Shown piece after piece: positions 1 through 4,414 of a stretch of DNA of 6,024 bases. The DNA lies in contig CAKZZH010000066.1 of the NCBI GenBank assembly GCA_937885345.1, positions 1 through 6,024 on the forward strand. The letters are read 5' to 3'. Within the stretch, counting starts at the first letter, position 1; each line of letters begins with the position of its first letter. This DNA comes from an uncultured Lachnospiraceae bacterium (lineage in GTDB: Bacteria > Bacillota > Clostridia > Lachnospirales > Lachnospiraceae). Position numbers and translations under genes: made by a program. The notes beneath the pieces are model-generated. The model was given only the letters and a program-made list of their open reading frames with translations. It ran no database searches and was not told the DNA's origin.

Positions 1-69
1 AGATTCATGGATGTCTTATATTCTGTTAATTCCTACAGTAAATTTACCCGACCCACCGTAAAATCCTGA

Positions 70-98
70 TTGACTTATAACTGCAATTGTGCTAAATT
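70..98 (+). promoter_or_regulatory. Candidate sigma-A promoter of csp
   Basis: TTGACT (70-75) and TAAATT (93-98) are separated by 17 bp, and a TG one base upstream of the second box (90-91) gives an extended -10. Transcription would start near 105, leaving a leader of about 80 nt before the csp ATG. Long leaders are usual for cold-shock genes. TATGGT (115-120) and ACCATA (133-138) could pair in this leader. Assigned from consensus only. Confidence 0.55.
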
Positions 99-141
99 AA
101 AAGCACCGTGTGAGTATGGTAACACAAATAGGACCATAGGA

Positions 142-189
142 ATGAAGCGCGGAGGATTTTGTGATTTTTTGGAGGTAATAACAAGATGA
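142..189 (+). CDS. Possible 15-codon leader peptide (uORF) overlapping csp start
   Basis: An ATG at 142 opens a 15-codon frame reading MKRGGFCDFLEVITR. A TAGGA (129-133) sits 8 nt upstream, a good Shine-Dalgarno distance. Its TGA stop (187-189) overlaps the csp ATG (186-188) as ATGA, the arrangement typical of translational coupling, and the csp ribosome binding site lies inside the frame. A 15-codon open stretch can easily occur by chance and I know of no described family like it, so this is a candidate only. Confidence 0.25.
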   Translation: MKRGGFCDFLEVITR

Positions 190-392
190 GCAAAGGTACT
201 GTTAAGTGGTTCAACGAGAAGAAGGGCTACGGATTCATCTCTGATGAGAACGGCAAGGACGTATTCGTTCACTATACCGGTCTTAACATGGATGGCTTCA
301 AGACACTCGAAGAGGGTGCTGAGGTTGAATTCGAAGTTGTTGATGGTGCTAAGGGACCGCAGGCAACTAATGTTACTAAGGTAGCTAAGTAA
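186..392 (+). CDS. cspA: Cold-shock protein, CspA/CspB family
   Basis: This is a 68-residue single cold-shock domain, the normal full length for the family. Such proteins are small cytoplasmic OB-fold RNA/ssDNA chaperones that melt mRNA secondary structure at low temperature or in general growth. The sequence begins MSKGTVKWFNEKKGYGFI; the RNP1 motif KGYGFI is at residues 13-18 and RNP2 VFVHY at 26-30, carrying the aromatic nucleic-acid-stacking residues. GGAGG (171-175) lies 10 nt before the ATG, and the start matches the family N-terminus exactly. The gene stands alone, with its own promoter upstream and the first convincing terminator at 503-530. The leader, with a possible pairing element and an overlapping small reading frame, is the likely place for post-transcriptional control. 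Family assignment is essentially certain; the specific paralogue letter is conventional. Confidence 0.97.
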   Translation: MSKGTVKWFNEKKGYGFISDENGKDVFVHYTGLNMDGFKTLEEGAEVEFEVVDGAKGPQATNVTKVAK

Positions 393-436
393 TTAACCTT
401 TTAACAAGCATTATAATCGATGGTGTGCCTTTTAAT

Positions 437-478
437 TATACAGTATTGATTTCTACAAGTACTATACAGTATAGATTT
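437..478 (+). repeat. Pair of 16-nt direct repeats (one mismatch) with internal dyad
   Basis: TATACAGTATTGATTT (437-452) recurs as TATACAGTATAGATTT (463-478), 15 of 16 identical, at a 26-bp period. The second copy also forms a dyad: CTATAC and GTATAG around a central A (462-474). The repeats coincide with the boxes of a candidate promoter, so they may be a protein-binding operator pair. No regulator can be named from sequence. Confidence 0.45.
447..475 (+). promoter_or_regulatory. Candidate promoter inside the direct repeats
   Basis: TTGATT (447-452) and TATAGA (470-475) are spaced by 17 bp and would start transcription near 482. The intrinsic terminator at 503-530 comes directly after, so RNA from here would either end as a very short transcript or have to read through to reach the membrane-protein gene at 560. 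A TTGACA at 477-482 also exists but has no -10 box at a suitable distance. Confidence 0.35.
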
Positions 479-502
479 GACATGCAATAAGATTATTATG
501 GA

Positions 503-530
503 GGGACTGTCACTTGTGACAGTCCCTTTT
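503..530 (+). terminator. Intrinsic terminator downstream of csp
   Basis: GGGACTGTCAC (503-513) and GTGACAGTCCC (516-526) are perfect reverse complements, followed by TTTT (527-530). With a realistic 4-nt or larger loop the stem is still about 10 bp. It would end csp transcripts, and could also attenuate transcription started at 447-475 towards the next gene. Confidence 0.8.
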
Positions 531-559
531 GCACAGATTTAGGAAGGAAATATTATTTC

Positions 560-1636
560 ATGAGAGATTCAATGTATTTAAACGCAATAAACAGCGTACT
601 CGGACCTGGCAGCCTTGCAAGCTATGAGGAGAGTGCAAACGAGGTGAGCGCTGCAGATGCAGTAGCTGCAGAGGATGCGTCAAGCGATACGGGCAGTGCC
701 GAGCAGGAGACAACAACAGAGGCAACATATGTAATTCCCACAGATAAGGAATATGTGCTTGATTCCAAGATAAACGGTGGTGTTATCGGTTCCGCGATCG
801 TAAGCTGCGTACTTATGCTTGCGGCGATCGTCGGGATTATATTTTATGTGAGAAAGAAGAGAAGAGGCGCCGGTTTCAGTATACTCGGCGGTATTATGAT
901 ATATCTTCTGTTCTTCTATATGGCCGTAAATTCAGTTACAAATATGGCATTTTCATATCCTCTCAGAGGGCTTGCCGATAATAAAATGGCCATCACATTT
1001 ATTGCGGCGTTTCTCGGAAGTGCGATCCCGGTTGGTGGGCGAATCCTTTCGCTTTATGTTTTTAAACAAAGATACAGCAGTGTCGGAGACAGGCTGTATT
1101 TTGGTCTTGGTATGATGATCACGGAGGGCGTAATATCCATTATGAATATGTTCCTTCTTGTGGTGTCCTGCTACACGATCAATTCCACCGGCGCGGCAAC
1201 GCTTCTCGATGTTCCGCAGTCAACGGGTGAGACGCTTATGTCGACGATTGAGACGATGCTTTCATATACGCCTGTATATATTATTTCGACTCTTGTGATT
1301 TCCATTTCGTATATGTGCTTCCATGTGGCGCTTACCTTGCCGCTCCTTGGTGCGTATACCAAGAGAATATCGGGATGGTGGTTTGCTTTCTGTTTCGGTT
1401 CTTACTTTGTGCTCGAACTTCTCAGATATCTCACAAGCAGCAAATTTATGCCAATATTTGCAAGTGCCATGATCACTGCTTTAATCGTAGCGGTAACGGT
1501 ATATATTGCAATTCGTATGTACAATAAGGTTTTCAAGGATGATGAAGATCCGATCGCGCAGAAGAAGGAAAAGGAAGAAGAGGCTGTTAAGCAGAGCAAG
1601 CACATTCCCAGATTCGATAATCTTAAAGACCTGTAA
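560..1636 (+). CDS. Polytopic membrane protein, YhfC-like with degenerate protease motifs
   Basis: The protein has 358 residues. Residues 1-70 form an acidic, Ala/Ser/Thr/Glu-rich segment without a signal peptide. About seven membrane segments follow (near 74-96, 105-127, 143-167, 179-205, 237-265, 273-292, 297-320). RKKRR after the first segment suggests the N-terminus is outside. The C-terminus (326-358) is a charged cytoplasmic tail. Residues 150-190 and 240-290 resemble the YhfC family of glutamic-type intramembrane proteases. Where that family has EExGR this protein has PVGGR (157-161), and where it has GHGGIE it has GMMITE (184-189); H255 in FHVAL and E189 are kept. If the family call is right it is probably not an active protease. 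AGGAAGGA (541-548) precedes the ATG by 11 nt; an internal ATG (codon 5) is the alternative start. Membrane location is certain; the family is inferred from recalled motifs. It precedes another apparently inactive enzyme. Confidence 0.6.
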   Translation: MRDSMYLNAINSVLGPGSLASYEESANEVSAADAVAAEDASSDTGSAEQETTTEATYVIPTDKEYVLDSKINGGVIGSAIVSCVLMLAAIVGIIFYVRKKRRGAGFSILGGIMIYLLFFYMAVNSVTNMAFSYPLRGLADNKMAITFIAAFLGSAIPVGGRILSLYVFKQRYSSVGDRLYFGLGMMITEGVISIMNMFLLVVSCYTINSTGAATLLDVPQSTGETLMSTIETMLSYTPVYIISTLVISISYMCFHVALTLPLLGAYTKRISGWWFAFCFGSYFVLELLRYLTSSKFMPIFASAMITALIVAVTVYIAIRMYNKVFKDDEDPIAQKKEKEEEAVKQSKHIPRFDNLKDL

Positions 1637-1642
1637 AAGGAG

Positions 1643-1723
1643 GGCGGCTCGATCTCTCGAACCGCCGGATAGGAATGAAGAAAAAGGATAAGCTTTTTCT
1701 GGTGTGATGGAGGTAGCCATCAC
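1643..1723 (+). other. Three consecutive hairpins after the membrane-protein gene
   Basis: Three inverted repeats lie in a row: GGCGG-c-TCGA (1643-1652) with TCGA-a-CCGCC (1657-1666), one mismatch; AGAAAAAG (1679-1686) with CTTTTTCT (1693-1700), loop of 6; GTGATGG (1704-1710) with CCATCAC (1717-1723), loop of 6. None has a U-tract right after it, so they are not standard terminators. They could protect the mRNA 3' end or form a structured RNA. No known RNA family is recognised. Confidence 0.4.
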
Positions 1724-1753
1724 TAAGTAGGTTTGGTATGTAAGTAAGTATAC

Positions 1754-1788
1754 TTATAAGTTGTGCACAAACTGTGAACAGTTTATAA
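1754..1788. promoter_or_regulatory. 35-bp imperfect palindrome, probable operator
   Basis: The arms are TTATAAGTTGTGCACAA (1754-1770) and CTGTGAACAGTTTATAA (1772-1788), centred on 1771. Thirteen of 17 positions are complementary and two more would be G-U in RNA. Inside are two direct copies of TGTGnACA (1762-1769, 1773-1780), 11 bp apart, which is one helical turn. A 12-bp palindrome, TAAGTATACTTA (1745-1756), overlaps its left edge. It lies between the hairpins and an AT-rich tract before the hydrolase gene, a position suited to regulator binding. The binding protein is unknown. Confidence 0.45.
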
Positions 1789-1813
1789 AAAAATTCTAAA
1801 ACAAAAATAAAAA

Positions 1814-1819
1814 TATAAT
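1814..1819 (+). promoter_or_regulatory. Possible -10 box for the hydrolase gene
   Basis: A perfect TATAAT lies 42 bp before the ATG at 1862, but the position 17 bp upstream reads AAATTC, not a -35 box. The palindrome at 1754-1788 ends just before that position, which would fit a promoter that needs an activator. In such an AT-rich tract the TATAAT may also be chance. Confidence 0.3.
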
Positions 1820-1861
1820 AAATGCATAATTCTCTTACACCACAAAAAACAAAGGAAATAT

Positions 1862-2806
1862 ATGGCTATGAAGGAATATTATCTTACGTTTGGCGGACTT
1901 GAGCAGTATTTTATGGAATATGAAGCGGGAAATGACAAGCCCGTTCTTCTGTATGTCCACGGAGGCCCGGGTAGAGCGGAATCCCTTATAGGATGGGAGA
2001 TAGACGGCAGGATCGGCAAGGATGTTAATCTCGTATTTTACGATCAAAGAGGCGCCGGGAGGACGTATTACAAGAACGCCGGAGAGATGCCGACTTACGA
2101 GCAGGTTTATTCGGATCTTTGCGAGATCGTAAAATATTTCAGACAGAAATATAAAAAGAAAATTTTTATTATGGGACATGGCTGGGGTACGGTTCCTGCG
2201 ATCAGGTATGTCAGAGAGAATCCCGATATGGTTGCCGGCTATATCGGCTATGCACAGTGTGTGGATTATACATCCGTAGGTAAAGTGAGGTGCGACAGAG
2301 TGCTTGAACTTGCAAGGGCCTGTAATGCCAAGGGGGATATCAAGGCGGTTGAGAAATTATCCGAGAAAACCGGCGGGACCTTCCACCGCGACATGCTGAG
2401 GAAGGGCGAGATCACCAAGCTTAATAAGCTTCTTACCAAATACAATGTCGCATACGGAACGGACCGCGTGCTTATGAAGAAGATTCCGGCAAGTCCCACA
2501 TATATGATGTTCGATCTCAAAATCCTCATCAACTGTCCCAAGATAAATGTGAAGCTTTCGGAGTATTACAAGCATGTTAATCTCTATGAAGAAAGCATGG
2601 AATACAAAGTTCCGCTTATGTTTATTTCCGGCGACTGGGACTATCAGGATCCTTATACAATGGTGAAGGATTATGCCTCGAAGGTTAAAGCTCCGATGGT
2701 TGAGATGAAGCTTGTTGAAGATGGAACAGCGAGTGCTATGTTTGATAAATCTGTTGAATTTTGGGCATCTGTTAAGGATTATATTGTAAAATGTGCTAAT
2801 TTTTAA
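1862..2806 (+). CDS. Alpha/beta hydrolase fold protein, proline iminopeptidase-like, catalytic triad lost
   Basis: The 314-residue protein has the layout of the proline iminopeptidase-like (S33) branch of alpha/beta hydrolases: the oxyanion-loop motif HGGPG (33-37), YDQRGAGRT (60-68), the nucleophile elbow and, near the C-terminus, GDWDYQDP (257-264) with the usual acidic residue at D260. Two catalytic residues are absent. The elbow reads GHGWG (105-109), with Gly107 (codon GGC, 2180-2182) in place of the serine. The C-terminal block that normally reads like SGHSPMF is DGTASAMF (287-294), without the histidine. The cap (about 130-245) is Lys-rich. There is no signal peptide, so it is probably cytoplasmic. 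The frame is intact, suggesting a retained pseudoenzyme (binding, scaffolding or signalling) rather than a decaying gene. AAAGGA (1851-1856) is 5 nt before the chosen ATG; an ATG two codons on is equally usable. Confidence 0.85.
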   Translation: MAMKEYYLTFGGLEQYFMEYEAGNDKPVLLYVHGGPGRAESLIGWEIDGRIGKDVNLVFYDQRGAGRTYYKNAGEMPTYEQVYSDLCEIVKYFRQKYKKKIFIMGHGWGTVPAIRYVRENPDMVAGYIGYAQCVDYTSVGKVRCDRVLELARACNAKGDIKAVEKLSEKTGGTFHRDMLRKGEITKLNKLLTKYNVAYGTDRVLMKKIPASPTYMMFDLKILINCPKINVKLSEYYKHVNLYEESMEYKVPLMFISGDWDYQDPYTMVKDYASKVKAPMVEMKLVEDGTASAMFDKSVEFWASVKDYIVKCANF

Positions 2807-2815
2807 ACATTTTAC
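2786..2815 (+). other. AT-rich inverted repeat across the hydrolase stop codon
   Basis: GTAAAATG (2786-2793) and CATTTTAC (2808-2815) are exact reverse complements around a 14-nt loop that contains the stop codon. A second small dyad, TTTTAC-C-GTAAAA (2810-2822), overlaps it. Neither is GC-rich nor followed by a clean T-run, so termination is doubtful. No better terminator for the hydrolase gene is visible before the next promoter. Confidence 0.25.
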
Positions 2816-2826
2816 CGTAAAAAAAC

Positions 2827-2855
2827 TTGCAAATTTAAGCAATAAGGTATATATT
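2827..2855 (+). promoter_or_regulatory. Promoter of the Lys/Ala-rich protein gene
   Basis: TTGCAA (2827-2832) and TATATT (2850-2855) are spaced by exactly 17 bp. Transcription would begin near 2862, with a leader of about 67 nt. There is no terminator between the stop codon at 3360 and the tRNA at 3373, so this promoter probably also drives tRNA-Leu(CAG). Confidence 0.6.
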
Positions 2856-2928
2856 TTGTTTGTTATGTTGAATTATCCCTTACGGTTAGGGAGTTGGATT
2901 TGTTTGGATTATAAGGAGGAAAGAGAGA

Positions 2929-3360
2929 ATGAATACTGATATCAAGACTGATGTGAAGAAGGCTGCCGATAAGGTTGCCGCTAAGACTGCCGAGGTAAAG
3001 GAGACTGTAACAACAAAGGTTCCCGAGGCTGCTGCTAAGGCCGCTGATACAACCAAGAAGGCTGCCAAGGCTGCTACAACAACTGCTAAGAAGACTGCCA
3101 AGAAGGCTACTACCGCAGCAAAGAAGACAGCTGATAAGGCTGCTACCGTTAAGACAAAGCTTGTTGCAGAAGTTTTTATCCAGTATCAGAATAAGGAGAT
3201 CACTGCAGAGGATATCGTTGGAAGAATCAAGGCTGCATATGAGGCGGAGGGCAAGAAATCATCCGCTATCAAGAGCCTTCAGGTATATGTTAAGCCCGAA
3301 GAGAACGCTGCTTATTATGTGATCAACATGAAGAACGCAGGTAAGGTAAACCTTTACTAA
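2929..3360 (+). CDS. Lys/Ala-rich histone H1/LEA-like protein with C-terminal DUF6465-type domain
   Basis: The 143-residue protein has two parts. Residues 1-77 are almost only Lys, Ala, Thr and Val with a few acids (about 20 Lys against 8 Asp/Glu), like bacterial H1-type or phasin/LEA-like helices. Within this, three tandem 11-residue units run over 41-73 (consensus near TAKKTAKKATT), with KK at 43/44, 54/55 and 65/66. Residues 78-143 form a compact domain (VFIQYQNKEIT, a helix near 92-107, then LQVYVKPEENAAYYVIN) that I recognise as the DUF6465 type common in Lachnospiraceae; its function is not established. A role in binding nucleic acid or another polyanion is inferred only from charge. 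AAGGAGG (2913-2919) gives a strong start. The gene has its own promoter and ends 12 nt before a tRNA. A polyhydroxyalkanoate phasin role is less likely, as no PHA genes are nearby. Confidence 0.8.
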   Translation: MNTDIKTDVKKAADKVAAKTAEVKETVTTKVPEAAAKAADTTKKAAKAATTTAKKTAKKATTAAKKTADKAATVKTKLVAEVFIQYQNKEITAEDIVGRIKAAYEAEGKKSSAIKSLQVYVKPEENAAYYVINMKNAGKVNLY

Positions 3361-3372
3361 GATTTGTTACAG

Positions 3373-3457
3373 GCAGCTATGGCGGAATTGGCATACGCGC
3401 ATGATTCAGGTTCATGTCCATATTACTTGGGTGTGGGTTCAAGTCCCACTAGCTGCA
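3373..3457 (+). tRNA. tRNA-Leu (anticodon CAG)
   Basis: The 85-nt class II tRNA folds fully: acceptor GCAGCTA (3373-3379) with TAGCTGC (3450-3456) and discriminator A3457; D stem GCG/CGC; anticodon stem CATGA/TCATG around TTCAGGT with anticodon CAG at 3407-3409; a long variable arm; T stem GTGGG/CCCAC with loop TTCAAGT. It reads CUG. The 3' CCA is not encoded. It starts 12 nt after the stop codon of the preceding gene with no promoter between. CAG (3370-3372) and CTG (3458-3460) extend the acceptor stem, and GATTTG (3361-3366) with CAAATC (3461-3466) could close a further processing stem. Confidence 0.95.
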
Positions 3458-3497
3458 CTGCAAATCTCAAAATATTATAAATTTTTTAAAAATGTGC

Positions 3498-3526
3498 TTG
3501 CATTATCAATTTGGTTGTGTTAATAT
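3498..3526 (+). promoter_or_regulatory. Promoter of the second tRNA-Leu gene
   Basis: TTGCAT (3498-3503) and TAATAT (3521-3526) are spaced by 17 bp, with TG at 3518-3519 making an extended -10. Transcription would begin near 3533, about 22 nt before the mature tRNA. The short leader can fold as CGTGC (3533-3537) with GCACG (3544-3548). Confidence 0.65.
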
Positions 3527-3554
3527 ACAACACGTGCCAAAGAGCACGGATTTC

Positions 3555-3639
3555 GCAGTCGTGGCGGAATTGGCATACGCGCTAGACTAAGGATCTAGTC
3601 CATATTGCTTGGGTGCGGGTTCAAGTCCCGCCGACTGCA
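3555..3639 (+). tRNA. tRNA-Leu (anticodon AAG)
   Basis: This is a second 85-nt class II leucine tRNA: acceptor GCAGTCG (3555-3561) with CGACTGC (3632-3638), discriminator A3639, D stem GCG/CGC, anticodon stem CTAGA (3582-3586) with TCTAG (3594-3598), T stem GCGGG/CCCGC with loop TTCAAGT, and a long variable arm. The 7-nt anticodon loop is CTAAGGA, which puts AAG at 34-36 (3589-3591). A34 would be deaminated to inosine (TadA type) and would read CUU and CUC, possibly CUA. The D arm, variable arm and T loop closely match tRNA-Leu(CAG) 180 bp upstream, so the two look like duplicates. CCA is not encoded. Confidence 0.93.
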
Positions 3640-3642
3640 CGA

Positions 3643-3668
3643 GGGATTGGTTTTCCAATCCCTTTTTT
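3643..3668 (+). terminator. Intrinsic terminator of tRNA-Leu(AAG)
   Basis: GGGATTGG (3643-3650) and CCAATCCC (3655-3662) form a perfect 8-bp stem around a TTTT loop, followed by six T (3663-3668). It starts 4 nt after the mature tRNA end. Confidence 0.92.
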
Positions 3669-3696
3669 ATTGCCCGGTTGGGCGATAAACTAAAGC

Positions 3697-3738
3697 CGTG
3701 AGTTCGTAACCATCCTCACGTAAAACAAAACTAAGGAG
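3697..3738 (+). promoter_or_regulatory. preQ1-I type riboswitch upstream of queT
   Basis: The stem CGTGAG (3697-3702) with CTCACG (3715-3720) encloses the 12-nt loop TTCGTAACCATC, followed by an A-rich tail (3721-3738) ending in AAAACTAAGGAG. This matches the small preQ1-I aptamer: a 5-6 bp stem, a C/A-rich loop with GTAACC, and an A-rich tail that folds back into the loop as a pseudoknot. The tail runs directly into the ribosome binding site AAGGAG (3733-3738), so ligand binding should block translation of queT. The gene downstream is a known type of target. The pseudoknot pairs were not worked out base by base. Confidence 0.8.
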
Positions 3739-3747
3739 AACAAACAA

Positions 3748-4317
3748 ATGAAAAAAAGATTCGGTGCGGTATTCATCGCACAAGCAGGAGCAATTGCGGC
3801 ACTTTATGTCGTGCTCACCTACCTTTGCAACATTCTCGGCTTAGCCAATAATGTTATTCAGGTAAGATTCTCGGAAGCACTTACCATACTTCCTATTTTT
3901 ACACCGGCGGCAATTCCCGGACTTGCAATAGGATGCCTTATCAGCAATATCGTAAACGGATGCATTATCTGGGATATTGTTTTCGGTACGATAGCAACAT
4001 TGATCGGCGCGGTAGGAACATACCTTCTCAGAAGGGTGAAATGGCTTGGCCCCATTCCTCCGATCCTTGCAAATGCGATTGTAGTCCCGCTTGTACTTAT
4101 TTACGGATATCAGGTTCCGGATGCATACTTTTTCTGCGTTGCCACGGTTACGGCAGGAGAAGTGATCTCATGTGGAGTGCTCGGAATACTGCTTATGCTC
4201 GGGCTTTGGAGAGTTCGTTATACACTTTTTCCGGCGCTTGCATATGATCCCGTTATGACGCCGCCGTCGAAAAAGTCGGTTAACGAAGCGCCTGCAGGCT
4301 CACATACAAATGCCTGA
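3748..4317 (+). CDS. queT: QueT family queuosine-precursor ECF transporter S component
   Basis: The 189-residue hydrophobic protein has five to six membrane segments and the family signatures: an N-terminal helix AGAIAALYVVLTYL, then VRFSEALTILPIFTPAAIPGLAIG (about 39-62) with Asn and Asp further along (NIVNG, WDIVFGTIATLIGA), LGPIPPILANA, and TAGEVISCGVLG near the C-terminal helix. QueT proteins are the substrate-binding S component of energy-coupling factor importers and take up a queuosine precursor such as preQ1 or queuine; the shared EcfA/A'/T module is encoded elsewhere. Residues 168-189 form a hydrophilic Pro/Ser tail. AAGGAG (3733-3738) is 9 nt before the ATG. The preQ1-type riboswitch in the leader supports both substrate and feedback control. 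The gene sits alone behind a tRNA terminator; its promoter could not be identified with confidence. Confidence 0.93.
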   Translation: MKKRFGAVFIAQAGAIAALYVVLTYLCNILGLANNVIQVRFSEALTILPIFTPAAIPGLAIGCLISNIVNGCIIWDIVFGTIATLIGAVGTYLLRRVKWLGPIPPILANAIVVPLVLIYGYQVPDAYFFCVATVTAGEVISCGVLGILLMLGLWRVRYTLFPALAYDPVMTPPSKKSVNEAPAGSHTNA

Positions 4318-4356
4318 TTGGGCTTAGTTTATTACCGGAAAAGCGTAAAAAAACAC

Positions 4357-4385
4357 TTTTCATATCGGCGTCAATGTGGTATAAT
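4357..4385 (+). promoter_or_regulatory. Promoter of the scfA-scfB unit
   Basis: TTTTCA (4357-4362) and a perfect TATAAT (4380-4385) are spaced by 17 bp, with TG at 4377-4378 giving an extended -10. Transcription would start near 4392, only about 23 nt before the scfA ATG. GAAAAG (4338-4343) can pair with CTTTTC (4356-4361), so the -35 box lies in an inverted repeat that might also end queT transcripts weakly. Confidence 0.7.
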
Positions 4386-4414
4386 CTCAACAGATTTTTT
4401 TGAGGAGGCTTGTT

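Noticed and set aside
38..47. GTAAATTTAC palindrome near the window start
   Set aside because: A single 10-bp AT-rich palindrome is expected by chance and has no supporting context. Apart from it, I see nothing in bases 1-69.
1675..1707. Ten-codon frame MKKKDKLFLV in the hairpin region after the membrane-protein gene
   Set aside because: The only Shine-Dalgarno-like bases abut the ATG, the frame is very short, and no amino-acid-biosynthesis gene follows that a leader peptide would control.
1754..1830. Possible replication-origin element: DnaA-box-like TTGTGCACA beside an AT-rich tract
   Set aside because: The boxes deviate from the TTATnCACA consensus, there are too few of them, and dnaA/dnaN or other origin genes are not adjacent. 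An operator explains the symmetry better.
2357..2842. 161-codon minus-strand frame opposite the hydrolase gene
   Set aside because: Its product has no recognisable domain and an odd composition, and it lies almost wholly antisense to a gene with clear alpha/beta hydrolase motifs.
3555..3639. Reading the second tRNA anticodon as TAG (the usual tRNA-Leu for CUA)
   Set aside because: The bases in the loop are CTAAGGA between perfect 5-bp stems, so positions 34-36 are AAG; TAG would need CTTAGGA.
3373..3639. Two near-identical tRNA-Leu genes as a phage or integrative-element attachment site
   Set aside because: Only about 97 bp lie between them, holding just a promoter; there is no integrase and no repeat outside the shared tRNA body.
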